Shown here piece by piece: positions 9,236-19,500 of a stretch of 33,076 nucleotides of DNA. The position numbers were made by a program, and so were the translations under genes. The DNA is from Thermoplasmata archaeon (GTDB lineage Archaea; Thermoplasmatota; Penumbrarchaeia; JAEHCK01), in contig JAEHCK010000045.1 of NCBI GenBank assembly GCA_020696345.1, positions 1 through 33,076 of the forward strand. The letters run 5' to 3'. Position 1 is the first letter of the stretch, and the number at the start of each line of letters is the position of its first letter. The notes beneath the pieces were generated by a model that had not been told where the DNA came from, searched no databases, and saw only the letters and a program-made list of their open reading frames with translations.

Positions 9236-9573
9236 GATGTTCTATATTATGATTAATTAATGGGATGTTGGATATTTCGATTTTTTATTAGGATGTTGAA
9301 CGTTACGCTTATTTGTTAGGATGTTGGATATTTCGATTAATTATCAGGATGTGTGATTTATTTTCGTTAATTCATTTATGCATCCTGTTATATTAGCGAC
9401 ATTTAAAACATCCTGTCATCTCAACGACATATACAACATCCCGATATCTCAACGACATATACAACATCCCGAAATCCCAGCGATATTTAGAACATCCTGA
9501 CATCTCTACGACATTTAGAACATCCCGTCATCTCAGCGACATATACAACATCCTGACATATCTACGATATATG
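9218..9573. repeat. Mirror-image 28-bp repeat array 1
   Basis: Left arm: units starting with GGATGTT at 9235, 9263, 9291, 9319 and 9347, exactly 28 bp apart, plus a partial unit at 9218-9234 inside the upstream gene. Right arm: the complementary core, ending in CATCC, at 9381, 9409, 9437, 9465, 9493, 9521 and 9549, again exactly 28 bp apart. The last left unit and the first right unit span 39 bp (9347-9385). Left-unit consensus and the reverse complement of the right-unit consensus agree at about 19 of 28 positions. The array fills the space between the redox operon's stop codon and the next operon's promoter. There are no spacers, so it is not CRISPR. It could fold into a long imperfect hairpin. 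Confidence 0.93.
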
Positions 9574-9585
9574 TAAGTCATAGCC

Positions 9586-9620
9586 AATAATTATAAATAC
9601 AAAGTATTTTTATAAGAGAA
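9586..9620 (+). promoter_or_regulatory. Promoter of the giant surface-protein operon (two TATA-like boxes in an inverted repeat)
   Basis: TTATAAATA at 9591-9599 and TTTTTATAAG at 9608-9617 are two TATA-like elements. They form an imperfect inverted repeat around AAATAC-AAA-GTATTT (9595-9609). Initiation about 26 bases downstream would give a leader of roughly 70-85 bases before ATG 9706. The dyad could also be an operator. Inferred from motif and position only. Confidence 0.5.
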
Positions 9621-9705
9621 TTATAAGTAGGCCATAGTAGGTCAACTACCCTACATTGATACAGTATCTTAATGTTCTATTTCTAAGAAAAATGGGCGTG
9701 ACGGT

Positions 9706-12700
9706 ATGGTAAAAAATATGTCATTAAAATCTAAATCTGTATTTAGTCTTTTGAGTATATGTATATTAATTTTCTCTGGAATGCTTTGGATCTTGCCGGG
9801 TACGTACTGGAGTACGGTAGATAATATCGATCCCGACACAGAACGCCAAGAACAGATGGCCACCCATGAGCCTGTGGAAGAAGTGGGAGATGGACAAAGG
9901 TCGAGAACCACTGCAAGAGATATCATGGATGTGGGCATAGAGAGTATTTCAGATATAGATGCTGAGAATTATATTGCCCATTATCCGGGTACAACGGTGC
10001 ATATGAATTTAACGTTGAGAAATTACGGTGATGTTGATATTTCCACACCGTTCGATGTGTTGTTAACGATTTCCGATGGCACTACGCGCGGGCCAAGCTA
10101 CCATTACCAAGAGAATCGTACCTACCCCGCAGCCTTGAACTTGCCTGCACTATTGGCGAACACATCCTATAATATATCCTGGAACTGGACAACACCATTG
10201 AGCATGCCCCATGGATGTGAGAAGAATTTTTCATTGGGTGATGTTGTGTTCGTCGCGTGTTTTACAACTTTATTAGAGCGCGATATGAACTCGAATAATA
10301 ACCAGAATTGTATAGACATAAGGGTAGAACAACCGGATTTTCTGGTGAACCTAATTCCCGGTTGGAAATATCTGGTGGGAAAAGAAAGGGTTACCGAGCC
10401 ACAGGAAGATTTTGAAATAACGATCGAAAGCGGCCAAACCAATCAATTCGAGCTGAAATTCTCATTAGAAAATTTTGGTGAGGCCACATTTATCAATTTT
10501 TCAGTTATTTCACCAAATGACTGGAAAGCGATACCACCTGCTCGTCAATTTTGGCAGAGCCGATCGAATTCATCGGTACCATCAATGAACCTTACAGTCA
10601 CGGTATTTCCATCGGTGAATCGTGAACATTTACAAACTGCCACATGGCATACGATAACATTAAAGGCAGTGGCAGAAAGCTACCCTCTTGCATTTGATAC
10701 ATTGACATTCAGAGGCAAAGTAACATTCATGCCGTACCCGAAAATTATTCCACCGGAAATACCTGATGGCAATGAAGTTTATTTTATCCGACCAGGAGAA
10801 GCCGATATTAATTTTAGGGTTTACAATAAGGGTAATGGCGAAGATAATTTCGAGTGCAAAGCACAGGTTGGCGAAACACCTTTCGAAACCAAATGGAAGG
10901 AAAAAGAGGGCTGGCGTGCGGTGGTGCACTCCGGTAAATATACACGCATATTATCGCGAGGTGAACATCAGATCGTAACTGTAAGGGTTTTAGTACCAGC
11001 CACGGTGCGTGCCGGCTCACCGTGCGGAATAAAACTTACAGCAACTTCGGTCAAAGAACCCGAACATAGGGATGGTGAGAAAAATTTCACATTCTATATC
11101 TTTGCCGACCTGTTCAAGGATGCAACTATCGATAGTTATAATGATAAATCGATACCCATGTATCCAAACTCCGAAGTTTCAACAATGTTACGGATAAGAA
11201 ATACAGGTAATAAAGCCGACAGGTCAATTAGAATGAATGTGACCAGTATACCGGAGGGCTGGGACGTGATCATCGATTCGTCTGATATCCCGCCCGGTGG
11301 GCTACCAAGGAACGGCACTGCCGATATTGAAGTGATAATCAACACACCAAAAAAAGTTGTGGAATCAAAATATGAGATCAAGATTGGTGCAATGGCTGAT
11401 GATCAGATCAGAGATGAAATATCTCTGAGTGTTCAGGTATTAAAGGTACGGAAAATATCACTACAATGCAAAAATGCACGAGAAACTGGAAATGTGAGCG
11501 AGAAAATATCATATCTGATCACTGTGGAAAACAAGGGTAATGCACGTGATTCTATTGACCTGCGGTACTCATATATTAGCATTGGAATGAACGATATGAA
11601 CTGGAAAGTTGTATTATCCAAGAATTTCACCACATTATATCCCTATGAATCGCGTGATGTCATTATCTCGGTCTTTATTCCATTAGAGGCACTTGCAGAT
11701 ACTGATTTTCTTACACCCACACTCGATGGGTATTTTATACAGATACGCGGTATTTCACAAAACGATACCAGTGTAACATCGGAAAAGGAGATCGAAGTAG
11801 TAGTAAATCCTATCTACGAGTTCGGTTTTACCAAGCAAAACGACAGGAAATATCTAATTCTACATCATACCCAAACAGTTGATTACACGTTTGGACTTGA
11901 AAATAAGGGTAATGACTTGGATTGGTATGATATTAGTTACGAAAGTGAATATGATTGGATAACAATACCTTATGCCCAGCGCAAGTTGCATCCTGGCGTT
12001 ATGGAAAATCTGTTCATTAATTTTGACCCGCCAGCCACATTAAATGTGGGTGAATATGAATTTACAATTAAAAGCAAGTCGGCAAAGGTACCGTCTATGG
12101 AACGGGTGCTGAACCTTACAATTGAGATAATCGAGTTCGATCTGGCATTGACCGAATTGAGAATTGGAGATACACCGTTAGCCGAGGTAGATATCAAAGA
12201 AGGCGAAACAGTTCTACTTAGGGCCAAACTGGAGAATGTGGGTGATCTTGACTATTTCAATAGAACAATAGGAAAGCCAGTTATAATTAAATTCACGGAA
12301 AGTCAGAACTATCTGGGAGAGGTGAATATTACTTACTTATCCAATAAAGATAGTGGTAACAATTCTGTCTGGGTGGGGCTTTCTTGGAAGATAGGCAAGG
12401 CCCGAACGTATGAGCTTTCGGTTGAAGTTGACCCAGGCGAAAAGATCCCGGAATCAAAAAGAACTAATAATAAAATAAAGGGCAAGATAGATGTCAAGGG
12501 TGGATCGCTCGAAGATGACACAACGGGAAAGGCGTCAGCATCGGACATGACATTGATCATTTCGCTCATAATTATATTCATAATAATAATGATCATGGGT
12601 CTTTGGGGTACATATAAAATGATCAAACGAGGAGAACAGCAAGGCTATACCTCGGATGGTGAATACAAACCTTACGAAGATACATCAAAAGCTGAATTTG

Positions 12701-12954
12701 ATAAGGATGATGAAGAAGATGAAGAGCCGGAAGGCGGTGTACTTGGCGTTCAAGGTGCGCATCCATATTCTGCCAAACCAAAGGACAAGTTCATGAGCGA
12801 TGTAACATCAATGATAACAATGAAAACCATAAGAAAGACCAAACCGATAAAGAAAAGCAAACCGATCACCAGTCTTGGTCGGCCAAATGTGGCGGGGTAC
12901 TTACCTCCCATGTCCAAAACATCCGGGGGTCCCGCAGCACCTCCCAAAATTTGA
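9706..12954 (+). CDS. Giant membrane-anchored surface protein with tandem Ig-like (NEW3/CARDB-type) domains
   Basis: 1082 residues. Signal peptide about 8-35 (SVFSLLSICILIFSG). The ectodomain is a chain of beta-sandwich modules with repeated N-x-G-N/D motifs (LENFGEA, NKGNGED, RNTGNKAD, ENKGNARD, ENKGNDLD, ENVGDLD). These are typical of NEW3 and CARDB-type modules found in archaeal S-layer-like proteins. The last module (about 805-930) looks like a CARDB domain, ending PGEKIPESKRTNNKI. One membrane helix (about 948-972) precedes a ~105-residue tail that is first acidic (DKDDEEDEEPE) and then strongly basic (KTIRKTKPIKKSKP). No enzyme motif is seen. It is the first gene of a five-gene operon, and its stop codon overlaps the GAGGT of the next gene. 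The likely role is a cell-surface stalk or adhesion component. Confidence 0.85.
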   Translation: MVKNMSLKSKSVFSLLSICILIFSGMLWILPGTYWSTVDNIDPDTERQEQMATHEPVEEVGDGQRSRTTARDIMDVGIESISDIDAENYIAHYPGTTVHMNLTLRNYGDVDISTPFDVLLTISDGTTRGPSYHYQENRTYPAALNLPALLANTSYNISWNWTTPLSMPHGCEKNFSLGDVVFVACFTTLLERDMNSNNNQNCIDIRVEQPDFLVNLIPGWKYLVGKERVTEPQEDFEITIESGQTNQFELKFSLENFGEATFINFSVISPNDWKAIPPARQFWQSRSNSSVPSMNLTVTVFPSVNREHLQTATWHTITLKAVAESYPLAFDTLTFRGKVTFMPYPKIIPPEIPDGNEVYFIRPGEADINFRVYNKGNGEDNFECKAQVGETPFETKWKEKEGWRAVVHSGKYTRILSRGEHQIVTVRVLVPATVRAGSPCGIKLTATSVKEPEHRDGEKNFTFYIFADLFKDATIDSYNDKSIPMYPNSEVSTMLRIRNTGNKADRSIRMNVTSIPEGWDVIIDSSDIPPGGLPRNGTADIEVIINTPKKVVESKYEIKIGAMADDQIRDEISLSVQVLKVRKISLQCKNARETGNVSEKISYLITVENKGNARDSIDLRYSYISIGMNDMNWKVVLSKNFTTLYPYESRDVIISVFIPLEALADTDFLTPTLDGYFIQIRGISQNDTSVTSEKEIEVVVNPIYEFGFTKQNDRKYLILHHTQTVDYTFGLENKGNDLDWYDISYESEYDWITIPYAQRKLHPGVMENLFINFDPPATLNVGEYEFTIKSKSAKVPSMERVLNLTIEIIEFDLALTELRIGDTPLAEVDIKEGETVLLRAKLENVGDLDYFNRTIGKPVIIKFTESQNYLGEVNITYLSNKDSGNNSVWVGLSWKIGKARTYELSVEVDPGEKIPESKRTNNKIKGKIDVKGGSLEDDTTGKASASDMTLIISLIIIFIIIMIMGLWGTYKMIKRGEQQGYTSDGEYKPYEDTSKAEFDKDDEEDEEPEGGVLGVQGAHPYSAKPKDKFMSDVTSMITMKTIRKTKPIKKSKPITSLGRPNVAGYLPPMSKTSGGPAAPPKI

Positions 12955-12963
12955 GGTATATAT

Positions 12964-15900
12964 ATGAAATTTGATAGATTTCTCACATTGATCCTCACCG
13001 CCTTAATATTATTTGGATTTCTAAATACCATTCCGATCTCAGTTCAGAGCAAAGAGATAAATATTTTTGACAATGGTGATGGTGGTGACATAAGTGAAGT
13101 GGTACTGACCGGTCGTCCTGGCTTTGCCACAGACGCCACCACTTACTTTACAATACCCATCCATAAAGGTAAGATCCAGGAGGCGTCGGTGAAGATCACA
13201 GCCTCGCCAGATAAGAACGGCAGCTCATTATTGAACCCGCGGCTGGATGTGGGTATCGACGGCGATTATGAATGGGAATTCAAAGGCAAAGGATATGGCG
13301 CAGCAGGCCATCAGACCTTGTTCACTAACGGAAATTCGCGAAGAATTATGGCAATTGGAAATTCCAAAATAAATACCGGGACAAATATCTACCTGCCCAA
13401 AGGTGCGTTCGTTTCGGACGCGTCCATGGAAATAAAGGGCGGCAACCTACAATATGGCGAGATCTACATCACGGCCGTAAATCGAGCTGGAGAGGTATAT
13501 TTTATCAAGAGCAATGGAGATAGAACGTTTGGCTCGGCCCAACAAATTGACAGTGTAGGCAGCTACTCTTACGGTGTTGGTATGGGCGATTTCGACAACG
13601 ATGGCGATAACGATATTGTCGTAAACCAAGGTTATTGGACATCGACCACGGGGAACATATACATGTTTAAAAAGACGGGTTTGGGTAATAGTTTTTCTAA
13701 AATACCAACACCCGTGGGCTACACGGCCTCTTCAAGTAACACTGATTTTGCGGTTGGTGATTTCGATAATGACGATAACCTGGATTTCATAGAATCTGGA
13801 ATGAATCAGAACTTCTATTTTTTTAAGGGCAAAGGCGATAATACATTTGTTCGTACACAGATCACAAATTCATTCTCAGGCGGCAGCGCCTACGGTAAAG
13901 ATGCAGCTGATTTCGATCTAGACGGCAACTTGGATTTTGTGGCTGGCGGCTCATCTAGTGGAAACGTATTTGTGTTTGAGGGAAATGGTGATGGCACGTT
14001 CAAAAAACCGCCGATATCAGTGAATGTTGGAACCACTTCGGGTGCTCAATGCGTATTTACTGGTGACTTCGATAATGATGGTAACCATGATATTATCGCT
14101 CATCAAAGATATTCCAATGATGATTTAAGGTTCGTTGAAGGGTTAGGGGATGGCACTTTCAAGGCATATGATAAAATTGATAATGAGATTACTGTATATG
14201 CTAGTTATCCCACCGGTGATGCGTTTGATTTCGATTTTGACGGCAACCAGGACTTCGTTACATTTGACAACAGTGGAACCATTAAATGTTATTGGGGAAA
14301 TAATGATAATAATGGCAAAACATTTACCAACCCAACTGAAATAGGCACAATATCGAGCCTAACGGGCATAGCGACCCCGCCCGGTGCATTACTGGGCGGC
14401 TGTAACAATTTGAAGATCGATATTGGTAATGACGGCGGCGATCCGGACTTCCAATTTACCGGTGCGATCACGGACACCGAGACCATCACGGGCACATATT
14501 TCAAGGACGAACTGAACGATATCCTGGCAAACCCCCCCGCAAATTTGAAACAGATCACTGACGACTACGGCAATATATTACTGGAGATCCCGCTCAGGTT
14601 CTCGTCAGATGCTATTGGTAATTTACTACTCCAGAGCCTCGACATCAAATACACTTATACCGCTACGGTTGATAAGAATCCGCACAATGGCGATCTGGTG
14701 AACGAACTAAACGACCTGATACCACAGGGTAATAAGGGCGATTTTCGAGTATATTTCAGTATTGCCTCTAACCAGCCGGGGAAGGTGAAATTCTCGGAGC
14801 TGTCGATCGTATTTAACGAGGCGCCAACCCTGACCACGCCCATCCCGGACCTTGTCATGAACGAAGGCACCGATCAAAGTCATTTGAAAAACCTTGCAGA
14901 TAATTTCTATGACGACCGTGAGCTTCCGGCCGACCTGAAATATTCCATTCATTCATATACAAATCGAGATTACCTCAAAGTATCGATCGAAGACGATGTC
15001 TGGCTGCATGTGAATGCCAAAAAAGACCCTGATTGGTCCGGCCAGTCGGAAATTGTTGTAAGTGTAGAGGATTCCGAGAACGGCATCACAAGATCAAATG
15101 AATTCACGGTGACCATCAACCCGGTCAACGACATACCGCGAACAGGGGTTAAGATCGGAAATATTGAACTCATCAGGAACTCCATCTATGATAAGCTCGA
15201 TCTTGATTCAAAGAGTAACTATTTCTTTTATGATGTGGACAGTTCGGATCTTTACTTTCGGGCGATCATATATGACGAGGAGAACTCGGGAAGGTTCGAT
15301 GGATACCTACAGCTTTCCATAGATAATGATACCAATGTTTTGTCTATTCACTCGTTCGACCGCCCAAAAAACCGGATACCGGTTAGGATCTACTGCAGCG
15401 ATACCGAAGAAATTCGCACCATGGAATTAAATGAACTGATTAAAATGCCGGTTCACCAGACTTTTTTGGTAAATATAACAAAACTGGGTATGGGTAAGAA
15501 GGTGACATACCCGCCCATTTGGCATGATATAGAGGATATTCAGATCGCAGAGGATGATTCGATAATCAATTGGCTAAATCTTAACAATTACATCTCGGAC
15601 CGTGATAACACACCTGAAGAATTGACCTTTACAGTTGAATCCATGACAAATAGTGCATTTATCAATGTATATGTAACTGCAAACAAAAATAAGACGGAGA
15701 ATTTAATATCCCTCGAACCCGAACCGGATTTTGATGGTGAGGCGGTTATTATACTACGCGCAGAAGATTACGACCATAATTACGCCTTTGAACAGTTTAC
15801 AATAGAAATTATACCCAGACCCGATATACCGATCGTTCAGATATTATCGCCGGCCAATAACAGCATGGCCTCCGGTATTGTCACGGTCTCCGGAAGCGCG

Positions 15901-16545
15901 TATGACGCGGAAGACGGCTTGGTAAATGTGGAGATCCAGATAGGCAACAACCCCTGGCTGCCGGTGGATGGCCTGGAATACTGGAGTTATGATTGGAAAT
16001 CCTATGAAGATTCAACCGCCACGGATATAGTGTGGATAAAAGTACGTGCCATTGACGCCGATAATTCGTATTCCATTTACGATCGAATATACCTTCAAAT
16101 TAATAATTTGGTACTGGATGATGATCATGATGGTGTGCTAGACATATATGACGCCTGTCCGCAGGATCCATTAAATTGGGTCGATTCGGATGGCGACAAT
16201 GTTGGTGATAATTCCGATAAATTTCCGAATGATATCACACAATGGGCGGACTCCGATGGCGATGGTTACGGTGATAACCCGTATGGTAATTCGCCGGACA
16301 GCTTTCCGTTTGACCCTACACAGTGGAAAGACACCGATGGTGACGGTTTCGGCGACAACCCGGACGGTAATAACCCAGATACTCACCCAAATGACCCAAC
16401 AAAATATACAATAGCGCCGAAAAAAGGTGAAGAACCGTTTCTAACAACAGAACAAATGCCCTGGGTTGTCTTAACGGCACTCGTTATTATTGATCTTGTT
16501 ATTATAGTATATTTTGTTTCAAAGCGAAGAAGGTCCATTAAATAA
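12964..16545 (+). CDS. Giant Ca2+-binding FG-GAP/cadherin-like/TSP3 surface protein, paralogue A
   Basis: 1193 residues. GAGGT at 12953-12957 lies six bases before ATG 12964. Order: signal peptide (1-28); paralogue-specific N-terminal domain (about 35-150, LDVGIDGDYEWEF); a propeller with one degenerate and five canonical FG-GAP loops (DFDNDGDND, DFDNDDNLD, DFDLDGNLD, DFDNDGNHD, DFDFDGNQD) to about 470; a shared middle domain (about 475-620, with EIPLRFSSDAIG and LDIKYTYTA); cadherin/Ig-like modules (about 625-1060); four thrombospondin-type-3 Ca2+ loops (DSDGDGYGD, DTDGDGFGD and others); a membrane helix (about 1165-1187) and a basic end, KRRRSIK. The TSP3 loops probably make a stiff, Ca2+-dependent stalk at the membrane. 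The four paralogues lie in tandem in one operon. Likely adhesion or surface-lattice role; ligand unknown. Confidence 0.86.
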   Translation: MKFDRFLTLILTALILFGFLNTIPISVQSKEINIFDNGDGGDISEVVLTGRPGFATDATTYFTIPIHKGKIQEASVKITASPDKNGSSLLNPRLDVGIDGDYEWEFKGKGYGAAGHQTLFTNGNSRRIMAIGNSKINTGTNIYLPKGAFVSDASMEIKGGNLQYGEIYITAVNRAGEVYFIKSNGDRTFGSAQQIDSVGSYSYGVGMGDFDNDGDNDIVVNQGYWTSTTGNIYMFKKTGLGNSFSKIPTPVGYTASSSNTDFAVGDFDNDDNLDFIESGMNQNFYFFKGKGDNTFVRTQITNSFSGGSAYGKDAADFDLDGNLDFVAGGSSSGNVFVFEGNGDGTFKKPPISVNVGTTSGAQCVFTGDFDNDGNHDIIAHQRYSNDDLRFVEGLGDGTFKAYDKIDNEITVYASYPTGDAFDFDFDGNQDFVTFDNSGTIKCYWGNNDNNGKTFTNPTEIGTISSLTGIATPPGALLGGCNNLKIDIGNDGGDPDFQFTGAITDTETITGTYFKDELNDILANPPANLKQITDDYGNILLEIPLRFSSDAIGNLLLQSLDIKYTYTATVDKNPHNGDLVNELNDLIPQGNKGDFRVYFSIASNQPGKVKFSELSIVFNEAPTLTTPIPDLVMNEGTDQSHLKNLADNFYDDRELPADLKYSIHSYTNRDYLKVSIEDDVWLHVNAKKDPDWSGQSEIVVSVEDSENGITRSNEFTVTINPVNDIPRTGVKIGNIELIRNSIYDKLDLDSKSNYFFYDVDSSDLYFRAIIYDEENSGRFDGYLQLSIDNDTNVLSIHSFDRPKNRIPVRIYCSDTEEIRTMELNELIKMPVHQTFLVNITKLGMGKKVTYPPIWHDIEDIQIAEDDSIINWLNLNNYISDRDNTPEELTFTVESMTNSAFINVYVTANKNKTENLISLEPEPDFDGEAVIILRAEDYDHNYAFEQFTIEIIPRPDIPIVQILSPANNSMASGIVTVSGSAYDAEDGLVNVEIQIGNNPWLPVDGLEYWSYDWKSYEDSTATDIVWIKVRAIDADNSYSIYDRIYLQINNLVLDDDHDGVLDIYDACPQDPLNWVDSDGDNVGDNSDKFPNDITQWADSDGDGYGDNPYGNSPDSFPFDPTQWKDTDGDGFGDNPDGNNPDTHPNDPTKYTIAPKKGEEPFLTTEQMPWVVLTALVIIDLVIIVYFVSKRRRSIK

Positions 16546-16585
16546 AATGAGACTTAATTGTAAGTTAAATATACAAATCTTAATT

Positions 16586-16590
16586 GGTGG
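16586..16590 (+). promoter_or_regulatory. Ribosome binding site fixing the start of paralogue B
   Basis: GGTGG lies seven bases before ATG 16598. The frame is open further upstream, to a possible ATG at 16514, but that start would overlap paralogue A, lacks a ribosome site and would put 28 polar residues before the signal peptide. Confidence 0.65.
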
Positions 16591-16597
16591 TAATAAA

Positions 16598-19500
16598 ATG
16601 AATCGAATAAGAAATATTAAAAAATTCATAACCTTAATAACCTTGACAACTTTGTTTCTCGTATGCTTGTTTCCAACCATATCGAGTAAAGACATCACCA
16701 CATTTGAGAACGATGGAGGTGTGCCTGACCTTGGATATGAGATAATTATTGGTGAGCAATCCGAGATCGGAGTTGAGGCCAAAGGTTATTTCACGATACC
16801 CGATCACCGCGGTGCGATCAAAAATGCAACCCTGAACATAGAATGTAGGCCAGATAAAAATGGTAATTATTTAACCGATCCAAGACTCGATATCGGTCTG
16901 GATGGTGATTATGAGTGGGAATTTAATGAAAAGGGCTATGGAAAAGCGGGAAACCAAAACGTGTTCTCCACTGGAATGGATAAGCGCGTTGTAATGACCG
17001 CACGTCATGGAGCCTCAAATTTTGACAAAAGTACATATATATTGTTACCAAAGGAGGCACAAGTTACAAATGCTTCAATGAAAATCAAAGGTGGCACCGG
17101 CACCTATGATGAGGATTGTTTTGTTGCCGTTGATTTCTATGGGTATAATATATATTATATCGGAAGTAATGGTGATGGTACTTTTAAAACACCAATTTCG
17201 TTTGATACAAATGTAGGACGTTATCATTACGGTGCAATATGCACGGCAGATTTTGATAATGACGGCGACCTTGATGTGATCGCCAGCAACGGCGGGTCAG
17301 GAGATATTTATTTTTATGAGAAAATAGGAGCAGGCGCTTCCTTTGCACCCAAGGTATCTGTTGGCAAAATATCAACTTCGTGGTATATGTATCATTTTGC
17401 AGCCGGTGATTTCACAAATGATGCTAACTACGATTTTATAGTCTCCGGGAGCAGTTCAACTATATATTTATTCAAGGGCGATGGTAAAGGTCAATTCACA
17501 ATGACAACAATTTCTGCCACTGGTGGACCGTCACTGCCATGGGGTAAAGATGCTGCAGACATCAACAACGACGGCAACCTAGATTTTGTTTGTGGTCATC
17601 AATCTTCGGCAAACAGATATTCATTTTATTATTATCAAGGTAATGGCGATGGAACATTCCAAAATGCAGCTAAAATTAATTCCCCGAGCACATATTATAC
17701 TTATAACATAATTACTGACGATTTCGATAATGACGGTAATGTGGATGTAATAACGGCATATTCCAGTGGTATGTATTATTTCAAAGGAAATGGAGATGGC
17801 ACATTTGGACCTTCAACATATCTCATGAGTCCCGGAAGTTACCCAGGCGGTGATGCTTATGATTATGACGGTGACGGTAATGTTGACTTAATGATTACTC
17901 AGCGAGCAACGACTAGTACTGCAAAATACTATAAGGGAAATGGCAATTTTGGATTCGCTTATATATCCACACCTGGAAACATTGGTACATATACATGGAG
18001 CGGTAAAGCACCACCGCGTAAGCCGTTAGGTGGCTGTGAGAACCTTACTGTGGATATTGGCGATGATGGTGGTACTCCAGAGATGCAATTCGCAAATGAA
18101 TTCTATATGGAAGAGACCATTTATTTTACAAATTCCTTGAACGCTTTGTTAGGTAATGCACGAAGCAGGGGTCTGGAAGTTGTCACCGATGAGTACGGCA
18201 ACGAGATGTGCAAAATTCCATTGAGGTTCGGTTCCGATACGTTAGGTAGTGTACTGTTATTTGACCTGGATATTAAATATACATATATTGCAAAAGTAAA
18301 CCTATTACCAGATGAGCGTTTCAACCTAACAACCGACCTGAACGATCTTTTACCGGTAAATAGTAACGTGACCAGTGAAACAGAGGTATATCTTGCTATG
18401 TATTCCAACACCCCCGGTAAAGTGATACTTTCGGGACTGCATATTGAATATAACGGCGCGCCCGAGTGTAAAGGCATATCGACGCAAAGTGTGGCCGAAC
18501 ACAGTGTAAAGAGGGTCTTGAACCTGACTAAACATTTTACTGACGATTACGATGTTGGAATTGACATGACTTATGGTGTCTACAAAAACGGCGACCCTGA
18601 ACATGTGATGTTATCGATCACTGAAGATAATTGGTTGGAAGTTGACACCTCGGTAGTGCCGAACTGGCACGGCAGTACTTCAGCGATTGTTTGGTGTCGT
18701 GACACCGATGGCATCGAGACAAGGTCGAACGAGTTTAAACTGACAATAATGCCCGTGGATGACCCGCCTGAACCATACAATCCACTGCCCAACATAGAAC
18801 TCAAAGAGAACGAAACAAAAACCCCCATCGATCTCGATGAGCCGAAAATGGAGTACTTTATTGATGTTGATAGTAATACATTATATTATCGTGCGATGTT
18901 GATATCACCGGAGGAGGACGGTGACCATGTGGAAGTTGAAGTATTGCCCGTTAGCAATAAATTGCGGGTGCGTTCTATTGGCACTTATAGACGGAACATC
19001 GGTGTTCGTGTATATTGCGATGATGACATCAGTCTATTAACCATGAGCATTAGCGAATTGGAGTCCTTTGTTACTAGTTATCAGACATTATTAATAAATA
19101 TAACAACTGGCAGCAACACATTCCCGCCACAGTGGTTGGACATTCCGTTTTTCTCTATTCACGAAGATGAACCGAATGTGAACTATCTGAGACTTTCGGA
19201 TTATGTCATTGATGAGGATGATATTTTAAACAATTTGAGTTTCAGCATACATTCGCTCACATATAGCGGTTATATCGACATTATAATCGACGAGGAAACA
19301 AGTTATCTCAGCATTTATCCGCGAGACGATTTTGATGGTACGGCCAAGGTGACCTTGGCGGTGACCGATGACGAGCAGAATCGCGACTTGACCACCGTGG
19401 ATATCAAAATAATCCCTAATAATGACCAGCCGATCGTGAAGATATCCGAGCCAGGTAATGGCACCCAGGTACGAGGAGTGGTTGAGATAATCGGTTCAGC

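Noticed and set aside
9218-9573. CRISPR array
   Set aside because: The 28-bp units are contiguous with no spacers, vary from unit to unit and reverse orientation in the middle; no cas genes are nearby. The same applies to the other arrays.
16514-16597. Upstream start of paralogue B at ATG 16514
   Set aside because: It would overlap paralogue A and add 28 residues before the signal peptide. ATG 16598 has GGTGG at proper spacing.
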